This document shows positions 27,878 to 36,457 of a stretch of 64,000 bases of DNA, piece by piece. The notes under the pieces were generated by a model. It was not told the origin of the DNA, searched no databases, and saw only the letters and a list, made by a program, of their open reading frames with translations. Source of the stretch: Leptotrichia sp. oral taxon 223 (GTDB lineage Bacteria > Fusobacteriota > Fusobacteriia > Fusobacteriales > Leptotrichiaceae); contig NZ_JABXYU010000001.1 of assembly GCF_013394795.1 (NCBI RefSeq), positions 682,001 through 746,000 on the forward strand, read 5' to 3'. The position numbers and the translations under genes were made by a program. The stretch's first letter is position 1. Every line of letters starts with the position of its first letter.

Positions 27878-29455
27878 TTATTTTCTTTCCAAAATCTCTC
27901 CATCAAAAAACTTGACTGCATTTTGCAAAAATTTATCCTCTTCATTCTGTGAATCTTCGCTTTCGAGAAAAGTTTGTATCATAATATCTGAATTACAAAT
28001 CTGATTAATAATTTTTTCAATTTTCGGCTTTTTCTCCGGTAGTAAAATTTGCTCGCTGTGAAATTTGTGATCTTTTGGAAACTTTATATAAAGAACACCA
28101 TTTTCCACCCTGTCTGGACGACTTTCAATCGCCAATGCCCCCAGCATAACGCTTTCCTTTTTTATCCCAGCCAAAACTTTTTTCCAGTTTTCAGAAAAAA
28201 TTGAAATATCATAATCTTTTGCAATTTTTTCAGTTTTCTCACTATTCTCAGGTTCAATATTTTTTGTAACACTGGCTTTTGGACTTACAATGTTAGCATT
28301 TTTTGTAATCTCATTTAATACTTTTTCATAAATGCTGTTTGACATGTCTTTCATATAATTTTTGTCAATAGCAGCCATATTTCCAATAGAACCTGTATTT
28401 TCTGAAATTTTATTTTTACTTGAACTTTTCCCCTGATTTTTGTAAAGTTCGTGAATAAGCACATAACCGAGCAGCCTTTTATCCTCTTCATATTTAAATT
28501 CATTTAAAGTAAAAAAAATCGCACTTATCGTATCCAGCAAAAAATTTACCGGCAAATCAGCCTTTTTCTTGAATTGCTCTTTCAGATAATAGGAAAAATC
28601 CTTTAAAAATGTTTCGATAATAAGCCCATCTTCCCAGATTTTATCAATAAATTCAACTAATTTTTTCTTATTGCTTTCCTTTACCAGATTTAAAAATTCT
28701 TCCAAAATAACGTCAGGCACAACTCCCAAAGCCTTTTGAGCCTTTGTAATATCAATTTCCTCATTGTTGAAGTTTGACACAACCTGCTCAAAGATGGAAA
28801 AGCTGTCCCTTGCACTTCCTTCTGACTTTCTATAAATCAAGTCCAGACTTGCGTCATCAATCGTAATGCTTTCCTTTTCAGCCACATTTTTCAGCAATTT
28901 TTTTATATCTTTCTTATCAATTGGCAAAAAATCATACCGCTGACATCTGGAAATAACTGTATCCGGAATTTTGTCAATTTCGGTAGTCGCAAGAATAAAT
29001 ATCACGTGTGCAGGCGGTTCTTCCAGTGTTTTCAAAAGTGCATTAAAGGCCTCTTTTGTAAGCATATGAACCTCGTCAATTATGTATATTTTTTTTCTTC
29101 CCTTTACAGGCTGATAATTTATTTTCTCTTTCAACTCACGAATTTCATCAATTCCACGATTGGAAGCCGCATCAATTTCAATCATATCCATAGAAATCCC
29201 TTGAGAAATTTCACGACAGTTTTCACATTCTCCGCAGGGATTATCTGTCACATCCTTACTGTTCAGACAGTTTACGCCTTTTGCAATCAGTCTAGCAATA
29301 GTTGTTTTACCAACTCCACGTGGCCCTGTGAACAAATACGCATGCGACAGCTTATTTTCCCTCAAGGAGTTTTTTATCGCCCGTAGCACAAATTCCTGTC
29401 CAGCAATTTCATCAAAATTCTGAGGCCGATATTTTCTATATAAAGTAATATTCAA
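27878..29455 (-). CDS. dnaX: DNA polymerase III subunit gamma/tau
   Basis: DnaX is the clamp-loader ATPase. The protein begins LYRKYRPQNFDEIAGQEFV and has Walker A GPRGVGKTTIARLI, a zinc module (four Cys ending GECENC), Walker B IIDEVHMLTKEAFNALLKTLEEPP and the SRC motif ISRCQRYDF. At 525 residues it is tau-like; I did not identify a clear slippery heptamer for gamma. TTG 29455 is the likely start, since AAGG lies 10 bases before it and the GTG at 29464 overlaps that RBS. A promoter lies 31 bases upstream. Confidence 0.96.
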   Translation of the reverse strand: MNITLYRKYRPQNFDEIAGQEFVLRAIKNSLRENKLSHAYLFTGPRGVGKTTIARLIAKGVNCLNSKDVTDNPCGECENCREISQGISMDMIEIDAASNRGIDEIRELKEKINYQPVKGRKKIYIIDEVHMLTKEAFNALLKTLEEPPAHVIFILATTEIDKIPDTVISRCQRYDFLPIDKKDIKKLLKNVAEKESITIDDASLDLIYRKSEGSARDSFSIFEQVVSNFNNEEIDITKAQKALGVVPDVILEEFLNLVKESNKKKLVEFIDKIWEDGLIIETFLKDFSYYLKEQFKKKADLPVNFLLDTISAIFFTLNEFKYEEDKRLLGYVLIHELYKNQGKSSSKNKISENTGSIGNMAAIDKNYMKDMSNSIYEKVLNEITKNANIVSPKASVTKNIEPENSEKTEKIAKDYDISIFSENWKKVLAGIKKESVMLGALAIESRPDRVENGVLYIKFPKDHKFHSEQILLPEKKPKIEKIINQICNSDIMIQTFLESEDSQNEEDKFLQNAVKFFDGEILERK

Positions 29456-29485
29456 TGTTCTCACCCTTTTTCATTACTGTTTGAT

Positions 29486-29514
29486 ATTATAACATTTTTA
29501 CTATGATTTGTGAA
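29486..29514 (-). promoter_or_regulatory. Promoter of dnaX-rplI-dnaB-trhP
   Basis: Minus strand TTCACA (29509-29514), exactly 17 bases, TATAAT (29486-29491). Confidence 0.6.
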
Positions 29515-29611
29515 CTACTGAAAATGCAACGGCAAAATAAAAATAAAATATTTGACTAATAAAAAAATATATGATTAAATCTTGTATAGTAAAATTGCTT
29601 TAACAAAAAGA

Positions 29612-30963
29612 CATCCCCTACAAGTGGGAGATGAATTGCTTTTTTTGTAAAAAAATTGAAAAAAGGATACGTCTATGATACAATTTTGTATAAAATATGG
29701 AAGAGAAATAATTAAAAATAATATTCAAAATCAAAAGGAGGTGTAATTTTATGAAATATAATTTAGCATTCAAATACAGAATTTATCCAAATAAAGAGCA
29801 GGAATTATTGATAAACAAGACTTTTGGATGTGTTCGTTTTGTCTACAATACGATTTTGTATACTGCAAATAAATTTTATGAAGAAACTGGAAAAAATAAA
29901 ATAATTACACCTGCCAGTTTGAAAAGTGAAAATCAATTTTTAAAAGAAGTGGACAGTCTGGCACTTTCAAATGCTCAATTGAATGTAAAACGATCGTTTA
30001 CGAATTTCTTTCAAAAGAGAGCGAAGTTTCCAAAGTTCAAATCTAAAAAGAATAATGTTAAAAGTTATACGACAAATTGTGTGAACAATTCGATACGAAT
30101 TGAAGAAAACAAATATTTGGTTTTGCCGAAATTGAAAAAAGTCAAATTGAAATATCATAGAGAAATACCAAAGGATTATAAAATAAAGTCGGTAACATTG
30201 ACAAACAGTAATGGAAATTATTATGTTTCTGTTTTGGCGGAATTTGAAAAAGAAATTCAAAAGGTAGCTAGTAAAGATAAAGTGATTGGACTTGATTTTT
30301 CAATGTCTGAATTATTTGTCAGTTCTGAAAACCAAAGGGCTGATTATCCAAAATATTTTAAGATGTTGGAGAAAAAATTGAAAAAATTACAAAAGTCATT
30401 GTCGAGAAAAGTGAAATTTTCTAAAAATTGGTATAAACAAAAAGAAAAAATATCAAAATTACATGAGTATATTAAAAATTGTCGAAGAGATTTTTTACAT
30501 AAATTATCAAAAAAATTATCTGAAATGTATAATGCTGTGATTGTCGAGGATTTGAATATGAAAGGGATGAGTCAGGCATTAAATTTTGGGAAAAGTGTAG
30601 GAGATAATGGATGGGGAATGTTTTTGAGAATGATTGAGTATAAACTGATGTTTTTAGGGAAACAATTTTTGAAGATAGATAAGTGGTTTCCATCGTCGAA
30701 AACTTGTAGTAAATGTGGAAACGTTAAAGAGGAGCTGAAATTATCAGAAAGAAGTTATAAATGTGAGTGCTGTGGAATTGAAATTGACAGAGATTACAAT
30801 GCGGCATTGAATATAAGAGACATTGGAAAAGCGATGTTGAAATATTAGGGAAATAAAAGGAAGCAGGGTAGGAACTGCCCGAAGAGCTTGGTAAATATAT
30901 TTGGCTAGTCATACGCAGATACTTCCCAAGAAGCTCCCGCTTCTAAAAGCGGGAGTAGTTCAC
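29612..30963 (+). mobile_element. IS200/IS605-type element carrying tnpB only
   Basis: A left-end imperfect hairpin (29612-29633, CATCCCCTA and TGGGAGATG around a short loop) precedes tnpB, and a right-end hairpin CTCCCGCTT/AAGCGGGAG (about 30933-30954) is followed by AGTTCAC, a typical right terminus of IS605-like elements. There is no tnpA (Y1 transposase), so the element is the IS1341-like nonautonomous type. Exact ends are inferred from the hairpins, not from an empty site. Confidence 0.75.
29751..30848 (+). CDS. tnpB: TnpB, RNA-guided RuvC nuclease of IS200/IS605 elements
   Basis: TnpB is an RNA-guided DNA endonuclease ancestral to Cas12 that helps the element persist. The 365-residue protein starts with LAFKYRIYPNKEQE, typical of OrfB. 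The RuvC catalytic acids are all present: Asp in GLDFSMSELFV, Glu in VIVEDLNMKGM, and Asp in DRDYNAALNIRD. The zinc finger (CSKCGN followed by CECCG) is complete. AAAGGAGGTG precedes the ATG. The ORF is undamaged, so the protein may be active even without TnpA. Its 3' end should overlap the guide RNA. Confidence 0.93.
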   Translation: MKYNLAFKYRIYPNKEQELLINKTFGCVRFVYNTILYTANKFYEETGKNKIITPASLKSENQFLKEVDSLALSNAQLNVKRSFTNFFQKRAKFPKFKSKKNNVKSYTTNCVNNSIRIEENKYLVLPKLKKVKLKYHREIPKDYKIKSVTLTNSNGNYYVSVLAEFEKEIQKVASKDKVIGLDFSMSELFVSSENQRADYPKYFKMLEKKLKKLQKSLSRKVKFSKNWYKQKEKISKLHEYIKNCRRDFLHKLSKKLSEMYNAVIVEDLNMKGMSQALNFGKSVGDNGWGMFLRMIEYKLMFLGKQFLKIDKWFPSSKTCSKCGNVKEELKLSERSYKCECCGIEIDRDYNAALNIRDIGKAMLKY

Positions 30964-30980
30964 TCTTGTCAATCTGATAT
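30780..30980 (+). ncRNA. Predicted omega RNA (reRNA) with guide
   Basis: In known TnpB systems the scaffold RNA runs from the tnpB 3' end to the right end of the element and the guide is the flanking chromosomal sequence. Here the scaffold would include a GCAG/CTGC hairpin (about 30865-30880) and the terminal CCCGCTT/AAGCGGG hairpin. The guide would begin at 30964 (TCTTGTCAATCTG). Position is predicted from the family rule; start is approximate. Confidence 0.45.
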
Positions 30981-31028
30981 TAAAGCAATCGAGTGCAATA
31001 TATAAATTTTTTTAAATTGGAGGATAAT

Positions 31029-31772
31029 ATGAAAAAACCTGTTATTGGGATTTCGAGTAATGTATTAGAATTGGAAAAAGGGCTATTTGCAGGCTATAAA
31101 AGGGCTTATGTGGATACTTCATATATAAATGCTGTAATAAATGCTGGAGGTGTGCCGCATCTGCTGCCTTTAAACGAACATGAGGAAATTATTGAGGAAT
31201 TTGTAAAAAATGTTGACGGAATTGTTCTGACAGGGGGAAATGATGTATTTCCGCTGCTATACGGGGAAGAGCCGAAGGAAAAACTGGGAGAAGTATTTCC
31301 TGAAAGGGATAAATTTGATTCATTATTAATCCGTTTTGCAATGGCTTATAAAAAGCCTATCCTCGGAGTTTGCCGCGGGATGCAGATAATAAATGTCGAA
31401 TGCGGCGGATCGCTTTATCAGGATTTGTCCTACAATGAAAATATCGCAATTAAGCATTTTCAGAAAGCCAGATCTCATACGCCTACTCATTCAATTAATG
31501 TCGCAACCAACAGTTTCTTGACTGATATTTACCCTGAAGGCATAGGATTCATAAACAGTTACCATCATCAAATTATAAACCAGTTGGCACCAGGATTTGT
31601 CATAACAGCTAAAAGTGCAGATGGGGCAATTGAAGCAATTGAAAATATTTCAGGCGATACATTTGTTATCGGCGTGCAGTGGCATCCTGAAATGATGGCA
31701 GTAAATGATGAAGCAGCTCAGAAATTATTTAAAAAGTTTGTAAATGAAGTAAATTCAAGAAAAAAATATTAA
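31029..31772 (+). CDS. Class I glutamine amidotransferase-like hydrolase (PuuD/gamma-glutamyl-GABA hydrolase family)
   Basis: The 247-residue protein has VDGIVLTGGNDVFP, the nucleophile Cys in GVCRGMQIINV, and the His-Glu pair in GVQWHPE. Family members hydrolyse gamma-glutamyl amides, such as gamma-glutamyl-GABA. ATG 31029 is preferred: TTGGAGGATAAT precedes it, whereas the upstream ATG at 30993 has no RBS. The IS end lies 65 bases upstream, so the insertion may have replaced the original promoter region. It ends at a clear terminator. No putrescine genes are nearby, so the substrate is open. Confidence 0.9.
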   Translation: MKKPVIGISSNVLELEKGLFAGYKRAYVDTSYINAVINAGGVPHLLPLNEHEEIIEEFVKNVDGIVLTGGNDVFPLLYGEEPKEKLGEVFPERDKFDSLLIRFAMAYKKPILGVCRGMQIINVECGGSLYQDLSYNENIAIKHFQKARSHTPTHSINVATNSFLTDIYPEGIGFINSYHHQIINQLAPGFVITAKSADGAIEAIENISGDTFVIGVQWHPEMMAVNDEAAQKLFKKFVNEVNSRKKY

Positions 31773-31792
31773 AATTTTAAATATACTAAAAA

Positions 31793-31829
31793 AAGCTGTT
31801 TCGTATAAATGATACAGCTTGATTTTTTT
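31793..31829 (+). terminator. Terminator after the amidotransferase gene
   Basis: AAGCTGT pairs with ACAGCTT with an inner GTAT/ATAC pair, followed by GATTTTTTT. It also touches the 3' end of the converging gene, so it may act in both directions. Confidence 0.7.
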
Positions 31830-33198
31830 ATAATATTAAAACATTCCAGTTTTTTCTTAAGTCAATTTCGAAATTGCCGAATTTATCTTTTATTTTATAT
31901 GAAATCTTGGCAGCAAATTCATTTAAAATATTAAATCCAAAGTTAAAATCGTTATCAAATCTATCTTTTGAATCATTTTCTGAATTGCTTTTGTCATAAT
32001 TATCTAAAAGTTTCCATAAATCAATACTTGAAATATATAAATTTCCTGAAATACTGTATTTTTGAAATGAATTAAACTGATAAGAGTCAGTTTTATTATT
32101 TTCCATTATACTCCCTGACAATATGGATGCCTTCAAATCAGGAATTTCTGTTTCTGGCATTTCCGGCTCAAGTTTTGAGTTCCTGTTCAAATTATCATTA
32201 ACATTTGAAAGAACGTGTGAGGCTGAACTATTATTTATTGATAATATCAGATTTTCAAAATTTTGCGGCAAATCCTCGTAGGGAACGTTCGGCACGTCTG
32301 TCGTTATCATTAAAAAACCTGCATTACGCTCCTTTGACAGCCTTAAAAGAGTTTCATACTGAGCAGGATCTGCAGAATGAATAACATGGACGATACGGTT
32401 TGCATTTTCAGGATTGTTCTCAAAGTTATAACTTCTTGGTGTCCAGTGGTTAATATAATTGTCTGCAGATAACTCGCTTGTCAGCCATAAATCAGAATAT
32501 TTTGACATTTCATCTGTGACGGTTCCGCCAGGGTTGGCAACAACCATTGAATCTGGATACTTTGTCTTGACATAATTATATAGCTGTGCCATATATTCGA
32601 CTTCTAAGGGATTTTTCCCCGATGAGACTTCATCAAAAAAAATGCCCGAAATATTGTCTGAACCATAAAACTGTATGTACTTGTCAATTTCAGAGTACAC
32701 TTGCTTTATGCTTTTTGTATACTCGTCTGTCGTCACATATCCAAGATTTTTAATTCCCAGCTCCTTATTTTTCTTAATTTGAACAATATAGCTGTAATCG
32801 GCTTTATCAGATGGACCGTTTGCAGGGTTGATTATAACGTAGGGAATTGTCGCTTTGGAGCAAGAATCTTCTGAATCAGGCATACTAACAACATTCTGGC
32901 TGTAAAGATTGTCATTAATCCTGCTTTTATGAAATCCGTCAGTGTAGCCAAAATCAACTTTAAAGTCTGTTTCATTTTTTAAATTATTTTTTATAATATC
33001 AAAAATCTCATCATTTTTAGAAAAACTAAACTTTTTTTCTGAATTTAATTTCTTTATATTTTTAGAATCTGTAAAACTTGAAGCTTGAACTGATGAATCA
33101 TTGTTTGTAGAATGTATGGCTTTTCCATAACCTAATCCTGTTACTCCCGCTAAAAAAGATGGAATTAAAAAACTGTTATTTTTTAACTTTTTCTTCAT
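31828..33198 (-). CDS. Secreted spherulation-specific family 4 protein (GH135-like)
   Basis: The 456-residue protein has an N-terminal hydrophobic segment (SFLIPSFLAGVTGLGYG), consistent with export. Residues about 115-320 match the spherulin-4 pattern: PYVIINPANGPSDKADYSY, NLGYVTTDEY and GSDNISGIFFDEVSSG, then ANPGGTV. Spherulin-4 domain proteins include the fungal Sph3 glycosidases (family GH135) that cut galactosaminogalactan; the acidic FFDE would be in the active site. The remaining C-terminal ~130 residues are Asn/Asp/Ser-rich with no domain I recognise. A bacterial matrix-polysaccharide hydrolase is plausible but inferred. Confidence 0.75.
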   Translation of the reverse strand: MKKKLKNNSFLIPSFLAGVTGLGYGKAIHSTNNDSSVQASSFTDSKNIKKLNSEKKFSFSKNDEIFDIIKNNLKNETDFKVDFGYTDGFHKSRINDNLYSQNVVSMPDSEDSCSKATIPYVIINPANGPSDKADYSYIVQIKKNKELGIKNLGYVTTDEYTKSIKQVYSEIDKYIQFYGSDNISGIFFDEVSSGKNPLEVEYMAQLYNYVKTKYPDSMVVANPGGTVTDEMSKYSDLWLTSELSADNYINHWTPRSYNFENNPENANRIVHVIHSADPAQYETLLRLSKERNAGFLMITTDVPNVPYEDLPQNFENLILSINNSSASHVLSNVNDNLNRNSKLEPEMPETEIPDLKASILSGSIMENNKTDSYQFNSFQKYSISGNLYISSIDLWKLLDNYDKSNSENDSKDRFDNDFNFGFNILNEFAAKISYKIKDKFGNFEIDLRKNWNVLIL

Positions 33199-33536
33199 TT
33201 ACTACCTCCTTTCAGCATATATTTATACTGCTCAAAAAATTATCTTGCAGTTTTCTTATACACTATAAACAGCTTTCAAATCATAAATTATTGTAATTTC
33301 ACAAGTTGTATTTTGATTTTCTTTAAAGCGGTTAATTGTATTGACCAATAAAAATTTTAATTCTGGAATTTTCCAAATCTATTTTAGCAATATATATTAT
33401 CATTTTTTTTTATAATTTCAAGAACTTTTTTATAAAGCATTCTAAAATTCTACTGAAAATTAGTTTTTCTGAATAAACAAAAAATAGCAGCCATTAAATA
33501 ACATTGACTGCTTTTTCATAATTTTAAGTTGGATAA
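33199..33536. other. Gap upstream of the spherulin-4 gene
   Basis: 338 AT-rich bases with no gene; the spherulin-4 RBS (AGGAGG, minus strand) lies at its left end and the terminator 33479-33516 at its right. Confidence 0.4.
33479..33516 (-). terminator. Terminator of the small basic protein gene
   Basis: GCAGTCA and TGGCTGC form an imperfect stem on the minus strand, followed by a T-rich tract; the plus strand also ends in TTTTT, so it may be bidirectional. Confidence 0.5.
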
Positions 33537-33767
33537 TTAACGTCTTCTGCTTTTTTTCATGCCAGGCCTTCTAGTATTTCTTCTTCCTTGAGGATTCATA
33601 GATTGTCTTTTTGCCGGCTTTTTGTTTATCGTTTTTCTTTTTGGCTGAACAACCATCGCTTTTGGTTTTGGCTTTGGATGTTTAGGTGGTTCTGCAAAGG
33701 ATACCACTGAAACTCCAATAATTCCTAAAATTGCAACTATTTTCTTAAAAGTATTTTTTATATTCAT
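33537..33767 (-). CDS. Small exported, strongly basic protein (76 residues)
   Basis: The protein has a signal peptide (MNIKNTFKKIVAILGIIGVS, cleavage after SFA), then a mature part of about 50 residues that is almost entirely Pro, Lys, Arg, Gln and Asn (PPKHPKPKPKAMV, then an Arg-rich tail ending KKSRRR). I do not recognise a family. ATG 33767 is preferred: GGAG lies 9 bases upstream, and the upstream in-frame ATGs lack a clear RBS. Its own promoter fires divergently from the phospho-signalling operon, so the two may be co-controlled. The composition suggests binding to anionic polymers such as LPS, capsule or DNA, which is a guess. Confidence 0.65.
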   Translation of the reverse strand: MNIKNTFKKIVAILGIIGVSVVSFAEPPKHPKPKPKAMVVQPKRKTINKKPAKRQSMNPQGRRNTRRPGMKKSRRR

Positions 33768-33811
33768 ATTAACCATCTCCGTTTCAATTTTTTTCTCTTC
33801 TTCTCTTGACA

Positions 33812-33839
33812 AGTATATAGTATCATTTAATTTTGACAA
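33812..33839 (-). promoter_or_regulatory. Promoter of the small basic protein gene
   Basis: Minus strand TTGTCA (33834-33839), 16 bases, TATACT (33812-33817). Confidence 0.55.
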
Positions 33840-33919
33840 AATTATGTAAATTTTATGTCTTTTTTGTGAAATTTAAGTTTTATTTTTATAAAAATTTTTA
33901 AAATAAAATTAAAAAAAGG

Positions 33920-33948
33920 TTGACAAAAATATAAAAATATAGTATTAT
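33920..33948 (+). promoter_or_regulatory. Strong promoter of the J-domain/FHA/kinase operon
   Basis: A consensus TTGACA (33920-33925), exactly 17 bases, and TATTAT (33943-33948), about 40 bases before the J-protein start. Confidence 0.75.
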
Positions 33949-33987
33949 AAATAAAAATTAAAATAAGATTAATAAAGAGGAAGGAAA

Positions 33988-34422
33988 ATGGACTATTACA
34001 AAATATTAGAAGTGTCTGAAAATGCTGATATTTCCGAAATAAAAAAGAAATATAGAAAATTGGCAATGAAATATCATCCTGACAAAAATGCAGGGGACGA
34101 AAAAGCTGCAAAAAAGTTTCGGGAAATAACAGAAGCTTATGAAGTTCTTGGAAACGGGAAAAAGCGGAAAGAATACGATTATAAAAGGAAAAATGATAAT
34201 AATCAGAAACAAGATAAAAATAAGTCAAAGAATGTTAAAAATAAATTTTCTAGTAATAATTTTACTTTTGGAAAAGAATTCTTTAAAAGTACAGCTGAAA
34301 TGAAAGGAATGTTTGAAAATAGTTTTGGGCTAGATAAAATGACAAAGAATAAAGCAAAAGCTGAGAAGGAAAATATGAAAAGCAGGTTCGAGAGTTTTTT
34401 TGATATGAAAGAAAAAAAATAA
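33988..34422 (+). CDS. Short J-domain co-chaperone
   Basis: Residues 2-67 form a J domain: [18 protein letters not shown], the HPD tripeptide in [10 protein letters not shown] and the helix IV region YEVLGN. J domains stimulate Hsp70 ATPases. The remaining ~75 residues are Lys/Asn-rich with no zinc finger or G/F domain, so it is a class C (type III) J-protein, 144 residues in all. It is the first gene after the strong promoter and lies 16 bases before the FHA gene. The Hsp70-like protein encoded 7 kb downstream in the same direction is the obvious candidate partner, rather than the general DnaK. Confidence 0.92.
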   Translation: MDYYKILEVSENADISEIKKKYRKLAMKYHPDKNAGDEKAAKKFREITEAYEVLGNGKKRKEYDYKRKNDNNQKQDKNKSKNVKNKFSSNNFTFGKEFFKSTAEMKGMFENSFGLDKMTKNKAKAEKENMKSRFESFFDMKEKK

Positions 34423-34438
34423 GAAAGGGGAATTAGAA

Positions 34439-35266
34439 ATGCTGTGGGGAATCAGAAGAAGTTTTGCAAATTGGAGAAATATCTTTAGACGTCCGCTTGG
34501 GCGTGGAAGCATTTACAGGCTGGAAAGACTTAGAAGCGTGGCACGACTTGGAAAAAATAAAGAAAATGGGAAAATTAACGATGAAAAAAATAAAATTAGT
34601 GTGGATAAGGGAATAAAAAAATATGAAAAACGGAAATTAAATGCAAAAAATCAGAAAAGCTACAAATTTTTAAATATAAAAAATATTTTGATAATGACTG
34701 TTTTGATATTTACATTTATTTTTGTCCATCTTTTAGGATATTCTACAAAAAGCCTTTATTTTTCGATTTTTATTTATATCGGAGTTACACTTTACCTGCT
34801 CATTGTGGAAAGATTTTTTGAAAAGGTGGAAGTTGAGGAGGAAATCAAAAATATAAAGTATGAGAGGGAAAGGGAGCATAACGTATTTTTAGAAAGGGTA
34901 AAGGAAATTGAGGATTTGGAGAAAAAGCAGATTGAGCATATATTTTTGAAGGATTCAGAAGATTATGATATGAAAATTTGGAAAATTGGGAGGGCAACAT
35001 CGCTTCTTATTGGTAAGCAATCGCCAAGAAACAGGGTGGATATAGATGTAAGTGAAGGGATTTATTCAAATTTAGTCAGCAGGGCTCATGGAATATTAAA
35101 TCGTGTCAATGGAATCTGGTATTATGAGGATTTAGGTTCACAAAATGGAAGTGGAATAGAAAGAAGTTTAGATAAGCGGAAAATAAAACTTAAAAAAAAT
35201 ATACCAGTAAAAGTGGAATCAGGGGACATAATTTATTTGGCGACTACAAAAATATTATTAAAATAA
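34439..35266 (+). CDS. Membrane-anchored FHA-domain protein
   Basis: The 275-residue protein has an Arg/Lys-rich N-terminus (1-75), two hydrophobic segments (about 79-97 and 101-123), a charged helix (about 128-170), and a C-terminal FHA domain (about 183-275) with the key IGK...SNLVSRAHG...DLGSQNGSG motif. FHA domains bind phosphothreonine. The Ser and Arg/His of the SRAH motif and the Asn of QNGS are intact, so binding is plausible. It follows the J-protein by 16 bases with RBS GAAAGGGG. It may dock the phosphorylated members of this operon at the inner membrane. Confidence 0.88.
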   Translation: MLWGIRRSFANWRNIFRRPLGRGSIYRLERLRSVARLGKNKENGKINDEKNKISVDKGIKKYEKRKLNAKNQKSYKFLNIKNILIMTVLIFTFIFVHLLGYSTKSLYFSIFIYIGVTLYLLIVERFFEKVEVEEEIKNIKYEREREHNVFLERVKEIEDLEKKQIEHIFLKDSEDYDMKIWKIGRATSLLIGKQSPRNRVDIDVSEGIYSNLVSRAHGILNRVNGIWYYEDLGSQNGSGIERSLDKRKIKLKKNIPVKVESGDIIYLATTKILLK

Positions 35267-35309
35267 ATCTATAAATTTATAAAATGAAAAAAGAAAGGAA
35301 AATTTTAAA

Positions 35310-35954
35310 ATGAAATTGGATAGATGTAAAAATGGGCATATATACGATGTTTCAAGATACAGCTTATGCCCCTACTGTAAATCTGAAGGACTGGAAACGG
35401 AAAACTTGGATGATAAAATTAATCTAGTTGAAGAAATGAAGGATGAAGACAGAACAACGGCCTACTGGTCTAAAGACAGCACCGTAGATCCAGTCGTGGG
35501 TTGGCTTACGTGCATTGAGGGGCATGATAAGGGAAAAGACTACAGAATTGTGAGCGAACGAAACTTTGTTGGGCGTGGAGAAAATATGGATATACAAATT
35601 TTAGGAGATACTATGATTTCCAGAAAAAACCATTGCTCAATAAGCTATAATCCCAAACAGCGAAAATTTATGCTAACTCCCGGAGATTCCAACGGACTAA
35701 TCTATCTGAATGGAGAAGCAGTCTATAACACAGTAGAACTAAGGGCTTATTCAGTAGTTGAAATGGGAGAAAGCAAATTTGTATTTGTAAATCTGTGCGG
35801 AGATTATTTTGACTGGGAAAAGGAAAAGTCGAGAGAGGAAAGTGTGAAAAGGAAATATGAAAATTTAAATGATGAAAAAATTGTGAAAAATACGAATTTT
35901 CAGAATAAAAATACTGATTTGGAAGTAAAAATCGAAGATTATGAACAGATTTAA
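35310..35954 (+). CDS. Zinc-ribbon FHA-domain protein
   Basis: The 214-residue protein starts with a small zinc ribbon (CKNGHIYD then LCPYCKSEG) as in many cytosolic bacterial FHA adaptors. An FHA domain follows (about residues 62-155) with NFVGRGE, MISRKNHCSI and PGDSNGLIYLNG, matching GR-x-S-R-x-H-x-NG in degenerate form. The C-terminal 55 residues are charged and Asn/Lys-rich. Residues TTAYW in the linker could be kinase target threonines, a guess. No membrane segment is seen, so it is a soluble phosphothreonine reader. It is separated from the PP2C gene by a 500-base repeat-rich gap. Confidence 0.88.
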   Translation: MKLDRCKNGHIYDVSRYSLCPYCKSEGLETENLDDKINLVEEMKDEDRTTAYWSKDSTVDPVVGWLTCIEGHDKGKDYRIVSERNFVGRGENMDIQILGDTMISRKNHCSISYNPKQRKFMLTPGDSNGLIYLNGEAVYNTVELRAYSVVEMGESKFVFVNLCGDYFDWEKEKSREESVKRKYENLNDEKIVKNTNFQNKNTDLEVKIEDYEQI

Positions 35955-35956
35955 TA

Positions 35957-36083
35957 AATTTATACTAAACCCAATTTAAATGAAGAATTTATTACAAATT
36001 TTTCTAATAAAAGATATAAACCTAATGTTTTCAATTAATTTAAGATATAATTCTCATTTTTTAAACAGAGTTTAGTATAAATT
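35957..36083. repeat. MITE-like 127-base palindromic repeat
   Basis: AATTTATACTAAAC (35957-35970) and its exact reverse complement (36070-36083) bound an imperfect palindrome: inside, AATTTAAATGAAGAATT has a diverged partner near 36045-36065. A similar TATACTAAACTC occurs at about 56408. No coding potential. Confidence 0.5.
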
Positions 36084-36457
36084 AATCCGTCGGAGCATTT
36101 TTATGTGTTGGCAAAACTGTTTGAGCATAGTGAGTTTTTGTCAGTGCAGAAAAATGTCGTAGACTAGCCATAGGTTATTGCGTAGCAATCTTGCCACAAT
36201 TTTAATTATTAGGACTAACCTTTACTGCAAGATAAAGTTTTGCAGCAATGAGCAATCCTACGAAAATAAAAGAAAAAATATAATATAAAATAGTAAAAAT
36301 TGTTATTAAACAAAATAATCTAATACTAAATCTTATTAGAAAATAGAATACAATTCAAAATTTATTAGATACCAACCTTTTTAATGGGGAATAGTAATAG
36401 TATAAAAATATATTTTATAAAGTTGAATTAATAAAAAATAGAGGGAGAAATGGGAAA
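36084..36457. other. Noncoding region with multiple hairpins upstream of the PP2C gene
   Basis: No ORF. Hairpins include ATTGC-GTA-GCAAT (about 36180), an imperfect pair around CTGCAA/TTGCAG (about 36229-36255, with flanking AGGA/TCCT), and an arrangement at 36086-36165 in which the left half (GCATTTTTATG...GGCAAAACTG) mirrors the right half (TTTTTGTCAGTGCAGAAAAATGTC). It resembles a dispersed repeat rather than a promoter, and it splits the operon. Confidence 0.4.

Noticed and set aside
33842-34228. Hydrophobic 128-residue minus-strand ORF opposite the J-protein
   Set aside because: Antisense to a clear J-domain gene; poly-Phe/Ile composition is an artefact of AT-rich, Lys-rich coding sequence.
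36084-36300. Possible CRISPR-like repeats
   Set aside because: Hairpins are heterogeneous, not regularly spaced, and no cas genes are near.
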